From positions 4,030,001 through 4,094,000 of the forward strand of contig JAYKYS010000007.1 in the NCBI GenBank assembly GCA_036924285.1: a stretch of 64,000 nt of DNA, in the 5' to 3' direction. The notes under the pieces were generated by a model. That model did not search any database and was not told the DNA's origin. It worked only from the letters and a program-made list of their open reading frames with translations. Within the stretch, counting starts at the first letter, position 1. Every line of letters begins with the position of its first letter. Below, in pieces: positions 36,328-47,585 of the stretch. Origin of the DNA: Asterella californica (Eukaryota; Streptophyta; Marchantiopsida; Marchantiales; Aytoniaceae). The translations under genes were made by a program, and so were the position numbers.

Positions 36328-37521
36328 ATGGGTAATGTCCCAGTCATCCACGAGGTTGCAACTGCCGCCATGAGTTTAGGAGACTTGGTCACAGGAAACC
36401 CAGAGGGTGCTGGTCGACGATGGGAAGAGTACTCAGAACAAAGTGTTGTCGGATCGGGTGTGCGAGCTGCAGTCGCAGGCATTACAGGGGACAACGAGGA
36501 AGCTACTCGACTGGCTAGAGGGATGGGTAAGGCTACAGGCTCTGCCCTCTGTGGTGGTGGACTGCTGAGCAGCTTGCCGGTATTTCACGAGCTGGCCACA
36601 GCTGGAGAAGCCTTGGGTGATATGATCGGGTACCAAGACGATGAGAAAGCTCGGGAGCGCTGGGAGGACTACTCCGAGCACAGCATCATCGGGACGGGCA
36701 GCAGGGCGCTCGGTGCTGCTGTCACGAATGACATAGACGAGGCGGAGAGGTTAGGCAAGAATATGATCGTGCCTACCTTGAGCGCAGCGACGACGGCGGT
36801 AGTAGTCGCCGCGACTGTGGCCTCGGCGGGAGCAGCCAGCGTGGTTGTCCCTATCGCTGTCGGGTTCGCTGGTAGCGCGATTGAGACGGCCGCCCAGAGT
36901 GCATATCGAGGGGAGACGATCGACCCGGGCTCTGTGGTGGGGAGTGGTATATTAGGCGCGGCGATGGGCGGCAAGACTGGTTCCTTACGCGCCACGAAGT
37001 TATCAGAAGGGAGATTGTATCGCGCAACGCCTACGGAGTTTGCAGGTGAGCTCGCGAAAGGAAAGGGGTTGGCAGTTCCACCTTGTCAAGCAGGAGTTGG
37101 CGGGGAAACATGGACGTCGATGAGCACCAAGCACTCGAGAGAGTTTATTACATCCAAAGTGGAAAGAGGTCAAGCCGTGTCTGCGAAGGAGTTCAGTACG
37201 TTTCAGATTAAAGTGCCAAAGGAGACACTGAACAGTATCAAGGAACGTTCCATCCCGCAGCAGGGCTCTAAAGCCGCTAACGCCGAGTTTGTCATCACGG
37301 AAGGCAGGCCGAGAAATGTGTTCAATAAAGAGCGGCTTGAGACACATCCAACAAAAGTGAACATCGGATTCAAGACCCCGAACGTTCCCGATCTGAACCA
37401 AAGCGTGCTGAAAGTGAAAGAGGTGAATCCGTTTGCGTGGGACCAGTCTGGCAAAGGGAAGATTATAGCCCGCCATTGGAAAGAACCCGTTGTCAGTGCG
37501 GTACGGTCGGACGATGAATGA
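36328..37521 (+). CDS. uncharacterised protein with duplicated repeat and ART-like C-terminal domain
   Basis: An intact 397-residue frame. Residues 5-65 and 84-144 are a duplicated unit (period 79) containing P-V-(I/F)-H-E-(V/L)-A-T-A, (R/E)RWE(E/D)YSE(Q/H)S and a G-(S/T)-G turn. Residues 148-185 are hydrophobic, Ala/Val/Gly-rich, possibly membrane-inserting. Residues 228-350 form a separate domain with RLYRATP (229-235), WTSMST (262-267) and NAEF (318-321). These are placed like the Arg, Ser-Thr-Ser and Glu positions of Arg-Ser-Glu ADP-ribosyltransferases, including many bacterial effector domains. That assignment is pattern-based inference. The start is the first ATG (36,328); the frame is open back to a possible acceptor at 36,291, so an upstream exon may exist. 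GC is higher than in the surroundings and the frame is unbroken, unlike neighbouring fragments. An immune or inter-organism conflict role is only a hypothesis. Confidence 0.72.
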   Translation: MGNVPVIHEVATAAMSLGDLVTGNPEGAGRRWEEYSEQSVVGSGVRAAVAGITGDNEEATRLARGMGKATGSALCGGGLLSSLPVFHELATAGEALGDMIGYQDDEKARERWEDYSEHSIIGTGSRALGAAVTNDIDEAERLGKNMIVPTLSAATTAVVVAATVASAGAASVVVPIAVGFAGSAIETAAQSAYRGETIDPGSVVGSGILGAAMGGKTGSLRATKLSEGRLYRATPTEFAGELAKGKGLAVPPCQAGVGGETWTSMSTKHSREFITSKVERGQAVSAKEFSTFQIKVPKETLNSIKERSIPQQGSKAANAEFVITEGRPRNVFNKERLETHPTKVNIGFKTPNVPDLNQSVLKVKEVNPFAWDQSGKGKIIARHWKEPVVSAVRSDDE

Positions 37522-37779
37522 CCAGGACAAAGTGGACCGTCGACACTAGAGAAGAATGTATGCTGTACAAGGGTAGTGCGTTCTCGGGTTAAAATAACCT
37601 CTCGGCATCGACGTCCATATCTGACGTTTTCTATCAGGCAAAGGCCGGAAACCTTTTCTTCTCAACCGCCTGCAATCGATTTTAGCCGGCGGAATACAGC
37701 AAGAAAGCCGGTACTGTCCGAGCGCTGGACCCTGTGACAGTCTCCTCCGATTCATCTGACAAACTTGATTAAATTGCTT

Positions 37780-38030
37780 GTGAAGCTCGAAGTTGCCTGC
37801 TTGTTGAGATTGACATCAACATCTGTACAGATTCTCTCGGTTATACTGTCTGAGATCCAAGGATCTGCTCGTCACTGGGGTAATTCCAACTCCAAAGTCA
37901 ACCTGTGCATGTGATGATACCTATTATGTACGAGGAAGCTACAGTTTGAAAGAATTCATCCCAGACCTGCTGACCGAGTAGAAAGTGCCTGCGTCAGTGG
38001 AGTCAGCATCTGATCTGGTAGGTACTGGTA
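37780..38030 (+). pseudogene. duplicated fragment of the 35-kb coding region
   Basis: The stretch TTGCCTG(C)TTGTTGA...ATTCTCTCGGTTATACTG...CTCGTCACT repeats 35,583-35,677. A second block, AAAGAATTCATCCCAGACCTGCTGACC..., repeats the one near 35,990-36,055. Indels destroy every frame. This is the left part of a second gene unit placed after the intact ORF, so the locus was tandemly duplicated and then decayed. Confidence 0.55.
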
Positions 38031-39581
38031 CTGGTACTCTAAATACAGAATTTTAACTGGTACTGTATCGACAGTGAAAGCATTATATTAGGATGGTTTC
38101 TCTATCCGGCTGGATTGGTTTAGGTCATTTCCACTAAACACACATGTGCAAGCGGTGCTGTTATGGACACAAGAACAGAGACTATGTACAGAAAAGAAGT
38201 CTAGAAGCAATGTTTAAAAGGAAGAATTTGCCGAATTCACGCTTTTTGGGAATAAAGATATGTGTAGTACATACTTCTTCTATTCAAACCCATTACTACT
38301 ATTAGGACATGAAGGTTATTAATCTCAAAGTTGTTAATAACACTTCTAGAGCACACCGATGAGCTTTTGACTAATCACTTTGTTAAAGCTCTGAAGTTGT
38401 GTCACTAAATTTTCCGACATTTTCGGTCGTAAAAGGAGAGTTTGACAGTAGAGGTTCATCCTCTATGCACATAGAGGGCACGCGTACGCCCTATGAGTGC
38501 TGGTCTGGACTCTGGGGTTTCATCCCGGCCCGGCCGGTCGTTGTCTGGGGTTTGCTTGTGTGATCTTGGGGTCGTGGGTGTGAATCTCGAGCTTCATGGG
38601 CCAGCGGGGTACTGCAAGGGTTGGTGAAAGAGCACAAACATTATTTTCTCCTCTTTGTAAGAGCACAAAGCTCTATAGAGAAAAACATTCTTTTCTTTTT
38701 TCTTTTCTAAAAGAAATAGAATAACTCTTAAATAACAGGAAATTTAGTCAAAAACAGCTCAAAAATAATAAACCTGAGTATTAGTATAAAACATAAAAAA
38801 GAATATTTCTTTTTCTCATATTAATATTTCTTTGTCAATACTGAGTAATTTGTATTGAGATGAAGCCTGAATTGTAAAACTGGTGAATAGTTTTGATTTG
38901 ATTTTTGATTTCATAAATTCTAGTTGAGATTGAAAATAAAATCACCAAAAATATTTTCTGCATAACGGTTAAATTTCTATATTTTTTGAAAACAAACTCA
39001 CAAAATAAAGTCTTCTCGATTACCTGGAGCACTTGAACTCATACTCGGGGTTTAAAAAGATTTTATACTGGTGGAATTAAACCACGAATTAAGAACATGC
39101 GTTCGAGGATGCCCAGATTTCTTAGCGCATAGATGTGAAGATGTGCAAAGTTTTAATTTATGACTAAGTCTTTCTTTATCAGTCGATTTCTTCTCTTACG
39201 GATGTTCTAGGCATGCATATGGCAAAACAATATCCACACATATACAGAGAAGCAAGAGTGGTTTCATGCATTTCTTTTACGATTAAATTATGTTTCTTTG
39301 TGTACATCTAGTCTCTATGTCTATCTATCTCCTGTCAAACAAAAGTCTTTAGATTAAACTTAGATTAATTAGATTAGTTTGGATGCATAGTAATTCGCTT
39401 GTGGATGTTCTCTGAAGATGGATGGTTTGAGACTCGTCGGGGATTCTACCAGATCTTTTATCGTGGAAGACTAACGCTCCTTAAGACTTTTGCAATCAAT
39501 CCAATCTCTCAGCTCGGAATGATTGCCCAAGATTGGATTGATAGCAGAACGTAGCAAGACATTCTAGTTACACCTGATCCG
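38031..39581. other. intergenic sequence, GC-rich patch, nothing recognised
   Basis: A small GC-rich patch at 38,465-38,630 stands out from AT-rich flanks and contains the palindromic phrase CTCTATGCACATAGAG. It does not code for anything I recognise. The rest is AT-rich. Confidence 0.35.
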
Positions 39582-39735
39582 GAGCCAACTAGCGATGGCT
39601 TGTTGGAAGCCCCATCCGCCAGTAGCGTGGGTTCGATTCCTCGGGATGGCTCAGTCCGTGCCAGCCTCTCAGGCAGCAGCTTCCGGCTGACAAGAAAACC
39701 CCACGGCGAAAAAGATACTTAAATATGGGCGGAAA
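39582..39735 (+). mobile_element. tRNA-like SINE candidate
   Basis: The head looks tRNA-derived. GAGCCA at 39,582-39,587 is complementary to TGGCTC at 39,647-39,652. TAGCGATGGCTTGTTGG (39,590-39,606) sits in the A-box position, and GGTTCGATTCC (39,630-39,640) is a perfect B box at normal spacing. It is followed by unrelated sequence and an A-rich tail (AAGAAAACC...GAAAAAG). A functional tRNA is ruled out because the anticodon region does not fold. No target-site duplication was found. Confidence 0.4.
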
Positions 39736-41019
39736 AGAAAAATCGCATATGATCAGAAAACAAGATAAACTATCTAAATCGGTTCTTCAAGTTAAAACGG
39801 GTTTTATCACTCCATAGTCATACACTCTCAAGAACTTTCAGATAGCATGGCGCCAGGCAACTCTTTCCTCCAAGTGAAAGACCTGATCGAGAAATTGCTC
39901 TCGGGCTCGGTAATAATATATAATAGTAATATAATAATATATATAGTAATATAATTACCATAGCCGGTTGAACTCATTCAATCGAAACGCTGATTCATTA
40001 TCTAACCCTTTCAAATTTAATTTGAAATAATTTAATTTAAATAATAAATTAAACCATCTATACATATTCGCTTCTTCCGAACTTGTAGAGCATAGCATTC
40101 TTGACGAGAGCTAATTGGAAGATTGTCGTAGAAAAGTTTACCACGTAACGTCATGACTTTTACACAAAGCTTTGACACGACCACCTATTGTACTACAGTA
40201 TTGTATTTCTATTTCTATATGATACTGCTACTCAAATTCGGTTTTTCTCTCGTGTATCAACATCACTAGGATCGACTCATGTACCAAAGGTTCGAACGGA
40301 TTTGCGGGTTACCGAATTGCTATTGAAATTCGCTGTACTTAGGTAGCGAAAACTAATTCTCATTGTTCTTGGTATTCGCAGATTGTCTCTGAGGTGTCTG
40401 ATATCGTTTTGGCCATTCTTTCTGTAATTGACTATTTTTATATTCATTCAAAAGAATATTTCGTTTTAGTGTGATCATCAAATATAAACAATTTAGTGTA
40501 TATAAGAAAGAAAGGTATTTCGTGATAACTCCCGATGAAACAATTCGCTATACTGCCTAGAATGTAGGTCAAAGTTTGCAATTCTCAATACATTAACTCT
40601 TTAAATAGAAAATATGAATAACAGCACGGTAATACAGTGTCATGTCTCAGGTTTCATATTTCATTCTCATGGCCAGCAGTCTTTTAACCGTATAATTCGG
40701 TATTTTCATACTAATATACAGTAAGAAGAACCTTACATAACGTTATGTTAACAGATCACCAGTTACTGAATAACTGTACATCCTTATATAAGAATGCAGT
40801 GAACTATAAGCATTTGAGTCAAATAGTAGAATATGTAAAGGGATGGACTTTCGAAGAAATAAGAAAATCGAGATGGAGCTTTCAGAAACTAGTTCTCCTA
40901 GACGTACATCCTGTGAAAAAAAACAAACTGAAACGGTTGCAACATTCTGTATATTGGAGAACAGCAATATGGCTGTGTTATGGAAGACTGAAAATATTTA
41001 CATCATATATTCTAGAAAA
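39736..41019. other. AT-rich spacer with a partial hairpin-module copy
   Basis: At 39,910-39,960 there is a run of TAATATA-type repeats. At about 40,010-40,100 TTTAATTT-type palindromic sequence is followed by ACATATTCGCTTCTTCCGAACTTG, which matches the second module of the repeat at 8.64 kb. The frames at 40,745-41,166 are not recognisable and run into the AT microsatellite. Confidence 0.4.
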
Positions 41020-41020
41020 A

Positions 41021-41048
<28 letters not shown>
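41020..41048. repeat. (AT)n microsatellite
   Basis: About fourteen AT units preceded by an A run. It lies some 130 bp upstream of the first open frame of the GTPase/VWA gene. Confidence 0.9.
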
Positions 41049-41053
<5 letters not shown>

Positions 41054-41179
41054 CAATACAATTTCCAGTAACACTTTCAACGCACCCCCACCGTTGTGTC
41101 GGGTCGAGGGGCGTCTTTCTATTTCTCTCATCACTAGACGTTTGTCTTTTTTCTACTTCTAGCTAAACGTGCAATTTGG

Positions 41180-42915
41180 ATGTATATTATTCTCTCAATC
41201 ACAAACAACATGATTTCTCAGCTTCCTCGCATATTCATGTTGTATGCATATTCTCTACGCGTTCCAGCAAATGGAGAAGCAACCCCCAGCTTACAGCAGC
41301 TTCTGATGTCCGAGCAAGATCGCCAATCTGCAGAGGAATCCGTCTCGTATCCTGCCGAGTCTGCTGCTCGCGAACGGTACCCGAGCATAAATTCTTCGCC
41401 ATGCATATGGACCCTTGAAGACATGGACCTGGACCTGGAAGGTCTTGAAGCTCCGGAAGATTCTGATGACGTAACAACTTCTTACCACGAACAGGCCCTT
41501 GGACATACTGGAACTCATCCATCTCTTCAAGCGAAGAGAGGAGCGGAAACCGCTGAAGTGGACTATGTCAGAAAAGGTGTGCAATCACAAAGAGAGGTTG
41601 GCCTGTTAGGAACGGGAGGCGTTACTGCGCGGCATGATGGCGTCTACGGACTGGATCGACGAGTAAACTCTCGAGTAAGACATGTTACTTCTCGAGTTTT
41701 CAGGCTGATGGAGATCCATCATGACAATCAAGACATGTCAGTTGTAGAGAAGGTGATCCTTTCGGAGGACAATATTGTCTCCTTATGCAATAAACTGGCC
41801 TCTAACTCAGCCAAGACTGCGGATGGGCGAAGAGTAATCGACTTCGGCAAACTGGACGCTGTGTCAAAGACAGTTGTTGGCTTCTACGGAAGCAAGGAAA
41901 TTATGATTGAGATGTTTCACAGGCTGGGAATCGCCAGTGAAGAGTCGGTTAATGACGGATGACAAGCTTCCTCCTGGCCTGTACGTTTGGTTGCGAGGAG
42001 AATCGTTATACGTGTTCTACTGGCATGAAGGGCATTCGCTTCCTTGGTCTTCTCAGAGAAGCATGTGCTGCAATTTTGTGAGATACATAGTCGATTTGTG
42101 TGATACAGTATGTGTATGCTTAAACGGTGCCAATTTGAAGGAAAGCTTTTTCACCACTACCCAAGAGTTTTCCAAGAAACAACGGACCCAATGGCTTAAA
42201 ATCGCACTCGTCAAAGCCAGTGAGAATAGCATATGTGTGAGTCCTGGATTCTCTCAAGTCCCAAAAAGCCTCACTTCAGGGAAGAATCCGAGGGATTTCC
42301 AGTGGACCGAAGGTTCAAGTAGAGTTGCTTTGCTTGCTTCGTTTCCTCGGCAACCGAAAGTAAACCTACACAAGTACACGCGGAAGATCTCAGGGGAAGT
42401 GTTCCCCTCTACGGTTGGAGATTGGGAGGCCAACTACAGTTTGGACCTTAGTGGGCTGAATGATGCTGATCTGCTCGTCTTTCTTGAGGCTGCAAAGCGG
42501 AAGGAGTTTCAAGAATACAAGGATTTGCAAATCGCTTCCAAGGACAAGAAGGATGAGTGGGAGGGGAAGAAGTTTCGTGTCGATGAGCTCATAGAAGCTG
42601 AGGTGGACAAGCTCTGTAAGCTTCTCACTTCTTGCATTAACAAATGCCTTGAGATCGAATTTCCCGAGGAGAATATGCTGTTCAGTGCAGATTTTTCAAG
42701 TGCAGAGAAGGCAGAACCTGAGGGGAACATATCCACCCTGGCTGCGCTAGAGGCGGAGGTGGTCTCGGTTCCTACAAAAGTCACCGCGTTGGAAGAGACT
42801 CGTCGGACTCTGAGGGAGCTGGAAAGTGAGGTTTACAAAGTGATATTTGGGGAGAAAACAACCAAGCGGTTAGTGTTTCCGGGTGCTGAAGTTTACATGC
42901 GTTATACGCACAGCG
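41180..42915 (+). CDS. GTPase/VWA gene: N-terminal region
   Basis: Two overlapping frames (41,180-41,962 and 41,907-42,938) join after about 41,955 if one base is removed, going from GIASEESVND into DKLPPGLYVWLRGE. The first part is acidic and Ser-rich with a helical segment near 41,690-41,940. The second contains LYVFYWHEG, then a Lys/Glu-rich coiled region (42,470-42,850). No catalytic motif. I know no named domain for it. Confidence 0.6.
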
Positions 42916-44460
42916 GGAAAAAATACATTGCCCATTGATGAGCTACCATTATACGTAGGGACGCTAGAAGCCGCCGAGGAACACGTCAAGCAGAAGCAGC
43001 CCTTTCGGTACGGGGTGAATGTGAATCTCAAGAGCAACGGGAAATGTGACAGTGGCAAACTATACAACTCCTCAGACAACAAGTCGGATGGGCTAGTAGT
43101 TTACGATCGGGATGCACGTTTGAAGTTGTCGAAGGGTCGGAATGAGGAAATTCTGCTTGAGTTCAAATCGACATGTTCGGATGGTCTGGAAAGCTGGTTG
43201 AGGAGAGAGGTACAGTCTCCCAATCATGACAAAGTCGTAAGTAACATCTGCAGCTGGGCTGTCAAGAACTGCCGGAAGTTGACTGCAGAGAATTTCAAGT
43301 CGAGGAGGGACGGCGAATTTGATATGCTAACAAAGAGCGCAGAGAGGGAAAAGAAGGAATACCTTTCAAAGGTGAAAAGGGAACAACCACGGAAGTCTGA
43401 AGATGCTTTAACTTTGTGGATTAAGAGTTGCAAGTTCGTAAGGAAAGGGGTCGGACTATATCACGCTGTTGCTAGTTACATCACCAAGGACCGATCAGTC
43501 ACCGAGGCTGCTGAGGTGTCAGTTACCTTCAATCAGGACGTGCGAGAAGCAGAAAGTATTACATGGAAAGCCTTCGAGTTGGCGCCTTTGAAAGACGACT
43601 TGGAGAAAATGCACGGTGACCCAGAATACGTCTTGAATCCTTCATGCTCTGAGGGGAGGGACTTGATCGATCTTGATCCAGGTTCCGAGAAACTACATAA
43701 GGTCTTTTTCCTTAAAGGGGGACAGGTACTGGTTTTCACTGAGGATACCAAACGCAGCGAGCCACAGTGTCACATTTACCTCGGCCAAAAGATGCATGTG
43801 AATCTGTCTTTGGTGAATCCCATAATGAGCATTAAAAGAGGGTATGAGATCATGTGCTTTGATGAAAGGAGTAGATATATTGCATTCTACGACCACACTA
43901 CATCTCTTATCAAAATTTCCCGGTTTGACAACACGTTCGGTCACATGGATTGGATGGGGGCTGACATCCAGCTAAGTGAGTATGCGATGGGCCGCGTCGA
44001 GTGGATGGCTTTCGTGCCCGGCAGGAACGAGATTGCCTTCATCGATGAACACAACCTACTACGTGTTTGTGCAGTAAGTCGGCCCGCAATGGTAAGGCCA
44101 GGAAATGTTCATCTGGGAACTAGGCCGATTGTCAAGTCTCTGTTCTCAGCGCAGGGTTCTTGTCTACTGGTGCTGCGATTGGATCCAAAACCAGCGCCAG
44201 CTTCCACAGTTGAAGTTGCGGATGAAATCCATGACGACGTGGACTGTTCATTCGAGGGAGTTGATACGAGAAGCGATCTGAGTTGCCCTCGGAAAATGGT
44301 CCAAAAATATCTGAGTCTGATCATGGACGTGTACAAGTTCGATGATTCGATTGTTCTTGTTGACTCGGTGAATCTAGAGGTAACAGAGGATGCACTGGAC
44401 TTTCAGTTCGCTGTGGTGTCGTTTGAATCGCAACAACACTTACTGTTCATAGCCGATTGT
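42883..44460 (+). CDS. GTPase/VWA gene: helical and propeller-like region
   Basis: This frame follows the previous one at about 42,915, inside a run of six A bases in GGGAAAAAATAC. The first half is helical and Lys/Glu-rich. From about 43,690 a run of blade-like beta segments appears: FFLKGGQVLVFTED, YEIMCFDERSRYIAFYD, VEWMAFVPGRNEIAFID, VKSLFSAQGSCLLVLRL. The spacing of 35-70 residues and the hydrophobic-polar pattern suggest a partial beta-propeller, which is inferred. The frame ends at 44,472, while coherent text continues in the next frame from about 44,460. Confidence 0.6.
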
Positions 44461-45365
44461 CTCCACCGTTAGTCACGTCAAAGGTGTTGAAGATTGTGTC
44501 AGCGTCCGAGGTCTGTGAAGTACATCCAGTACACACGACAACACGAGCAGAGGAAGGGCAGGAACAAGAATCTGGTCAAAGGTCGGAAAACTCACCAGGT
44601 CCCATTCTGGATTACATACCTCAAGTGTTTGACAAATACGCGACAAGTCCCGCGCTGGCAGGCAACAAAGCCAGGTTACTGAACCTTCGGCTAATCGTGC
44701 GAAGGAGCACGGCGTCTATTTCCCGAGAAGGTCTGGAAGAGAAGTGTTTGAAGTATGTGGAATCGTCAGTGGAGAGGTTGAGGAAAGATAAAGGAAAGGA
44801 TTTCACTACCCTGGAGAAACGAACTGCATTCCACGACGTGACAAAGGCAGGTGATATGGATGCTATTGCCCAAGAGATGTCATCTATGGAGCTGAACTAT
44901 GGTCCGAAAGTCACCACGGGTTCTTGGATACTCGGTCTCAGTTGTCTAGTACCGATTCAAATTGCTAGAGCGGAGAATAACTCTCTGCAACCGATGGTGG
45001 ATGGTTTGCAATTGTCAACAAGTTCTGACTTTGTTGACGCCATATCATTAGCGAATGTGAGAAGGTTCAGTCTGTATGAGGCGATTATAAATCAGTGGGT
45101 TGGACCCATCAAGGTGATCTCCTCAATGGGTAAACAGAGCAGCGGCAAGTCCTACCTGTTGTACCATTTGAGTGGCTCATTGTTACACGTCTCTGGCGGA
45201 AGATGCACGGATGGTGTGTGGTTAACGGTACGACAGTGTGAGGGTTGCTTGTATGTTCTACTTGATTTCGAAGGTCTGGGCAGCTTCGAGAGAAGTGAAC
45301 AAGAGGACATGCTGCTCTCTATCTTCAATGCGGCAATCAGCAATCTTACAGTTTTCAACAAGAAG
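44457..45365 (+). CDS. GTPase/VWA gene: GTPase domain exon
   Basis: The P-loop GKQSSGKS is at 45,128-45,151, a GRCTDG switch-I-like motif near 45,199-45,216, and the G3 motif DFEGLGS at 45,264-45,284. This order and wording is typical of the VLIG/URGCP subgroup of large GTPases, where DTEG is replaced by DFEG. The exon ends AACAAGAAG|GTAAAG at 45,365 in phase 0, and the next exon continues the family sequence in frame, so this splice is well supported. GTP-driven oligomerisation would be the expected activity. Confidence 0.8.
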
Positions 45366-45640
45366 GTAAAGCTGACCACGTATCATATTGGGTTTGTTTA
45401 GTCAGAATATCCCCATTTGTGAATTTCAGTTGGCCAGAAGCTAGAGTGTATAGAGATGTGTCAGTGACCAGTTCGAAGGAAAAAGTGAAGCAAGGATGAT
45501 TTAGAGCTTCTGTCTGCGGCGTCAGTTCGGGGGAAATTTTAGACTGACACATACAAACGATTAAAAAGACCTTACGTCATTATGATATGGCCTGCAGTAC
45601 TGTTTCATATTCACTGCTTTCTGAAACGTTTGCTGTGCAG
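45366..45640 (+). other. intron of the GTPase/VWA gene
   Basis: A 275-bp GT-AG intron, phase 0. The donor is AAG|GTAAAG and the acceptor TTTGCTGTGCAG|GATTTC. Protein text runs FNKK|DFHLDKET across it. No other intron is needed in the locus. Confidence 0.85.
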
Positions 45641-47585
45641 GATTTCCATCTCGATAAGGAAACAGAGGCAATCTTCCAGAGGTTTCAAAATGGAGTAAGT
45701 CTTGTGCATGCAGATTCGAAGTTGTTCCAGGGCATCTTTTACATCGCCATTAAGGATGTTGATAGTTCTGATGTGGAGGAGCTAAAGAAAGAGTTTTTCA
45801 GCAAAATCCTACAGATCTGCAACAAATCACAGGACAACTTCCTCACCAAGATGTATGGAGGTTCTGTGGTGATTTCAGCAATGCCCTTTTTCAATAGGCC
45901 AGAATTCCACGAGAGTATCAAAGATATTGGCCTCATTGTGGAGGGGTTAAAGCCAAGCTATTTGAGTGGGGAAAGTTTCTTGAGGGACCTGAAACTCATA
46001 ATCTCACAGATAACAACCAAAGATTGGTCTCCCATAGATTCCAAGCGAGTAGCTTTGAGAATTACTCTTCTCAGAGAGCACCTGAAATTCGCTTGCAGCT
46101 TGGGCTGCTTTGACAGTGATTCATGTCAGCCATTGATTTCTTTTGATGATCAGAAGGAGGTACCAGACAGACCTCTGGAGTTTGAGGGTGTCGAGTTTTG
46201 TGTTCCGGATTCTCAGCTGGAACTCAGTCCCTATAAAAGTAGCAGAGTCATCGATGATGTTCTAGATAGTATGACAAGGCAGTTCAAACAGAGCTTTCCA
46301 AGAGCAGGAACTAACGATGAGCTCTGGCATCTCTCGTTAGAGAACTTCATTGCTGCTGTTGTCGAGAGGCGAAAGCAGCGAGTCCTGGAGTGGCTCAACG
46401 ACAATTTGGTTGACTTTCCGAATGACGGTGACTCACAGAAGCTAAAGCTAGAAGCGATGTCTGTTCTGTCGGAGATGCAGCAGAAACTACTGCTTTGCAG
46501 TTGCAAGTGCGGAAGATGTTTCTTGCGATGTGTTCAAGAAAAAGGACACCCGTCGAATCATTCTTGTAAAGGAGATCATCGGTGTCAACAACCCTGTACA
46601 TACTGCCAAGAGGAAGCGGATCCGGAAGGCAGCATGGGGGATAAGCTAGATGTTTGTGGTGATGCGGCCGGGCATGATGGACCGCATGCTTGTAAGGACA
46701 AAACTCATACGTGCGGTAAGTGCTGTATATTTGTAGCTTCTTCCTCGAATTGCAACGGTAGCTGTTTCGAGAAAATTGGACACGACGGCGACCATCGATG
46801 CAATTCAAGGCAGCATAATTGCACGGAATCGTGCTCGTTGCCTGCGTGCAAGAATCCGTGCATCCATCCTGTTGACGGAGGAGAGCACGACCAATTCGGC
46901 GTCCATGCATGCCATGAAAAGTTCTGTCCTGAACAGTGCATGATGAATGGTTGCAATCGGACATGCGCTACGAAAGATCATTTTCACAGTCAAAAGCCTG
47001 GTGTAATCCACCACTTTTGTGGCTCAGAACATCCGTGTCCGGAGTTATGTGAGCATGAAGGTAACTGCCAGGTGGACACAGGAGTTACCCAGAAGACCAA
47101 AACTTTCAAGGGTAAACGTTCGACCTTCGACTATGAGCTGGTTTCGAAGCAGACTGGCAACCGAAAGAGTTGTTGTCTTCCGATTCCTGCGTTCAGCGAG
47201 AGGCACGATGAACCTCACTCGCATACGAACGATCCAAATATGGTCCATTTCTGCGAGACAAGGTGTCATTCGTGTGGCTACTTCTGCAACAGAGAAATCG
47301 GCCACGGAGGTCTACATCGTACCAATCATGGCATCATGAGGGATGTAAAGTTTGCCGCTGAGTCCGAGGAGATTGACATTCAGGACCGAAAATATACATG
47401 GGGAGAGTCCGGCGTAGCAGAGTTATGTAACATGCACTGCAAGGCACGCGGAAGAGGACATATTCATCTGATCCGGTGTCCTGAGACCACTGGAGGTGTA
47501 TGTACGAAAACTTTCGACGGAGCTAGGCATGAAACTTGCAAGTACGGACCCGATTTCAGTGAACCAAAAGACGAGTTGACCATTC
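45641..47585 (+). CDS. GTPase/VWA gene: post-GTPase helices and Cys/His-rich region
   Basis: Residues just after the intron (FHLDKETEAIFQRF, FYIAIKDVD, FLTKMYGG, IKDIGLIVE) belong to the GTPase family's helical part. From 46,497 to about 47,340 the protein is dense in Cys and His: repeated CxCxxC, CxxxC, GHxGxHxC and HxC arrangements in at least five blocks. This predicts several structural zinc sites, as in treble-clef or RING-like arrays, though I cannot match a named zinc finger. The coherent frame continues to about 47,585 and then shifts by one base. Confidence 0.75.

Noticed and set aside
36669..37530. Minus-strand frames opposite the 397-residue ORF
   Set aside because: They are shadows of a GC-rich coding strand. 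The plus frame has internal repeats and domain structure.
46395..46964. 189-codon minus-strand frame inside the GTPase/VWA gene
   Set aside because: It is the mirror of the Cys/His-rich coding sequence, where reverse frames stay open by codon bias.
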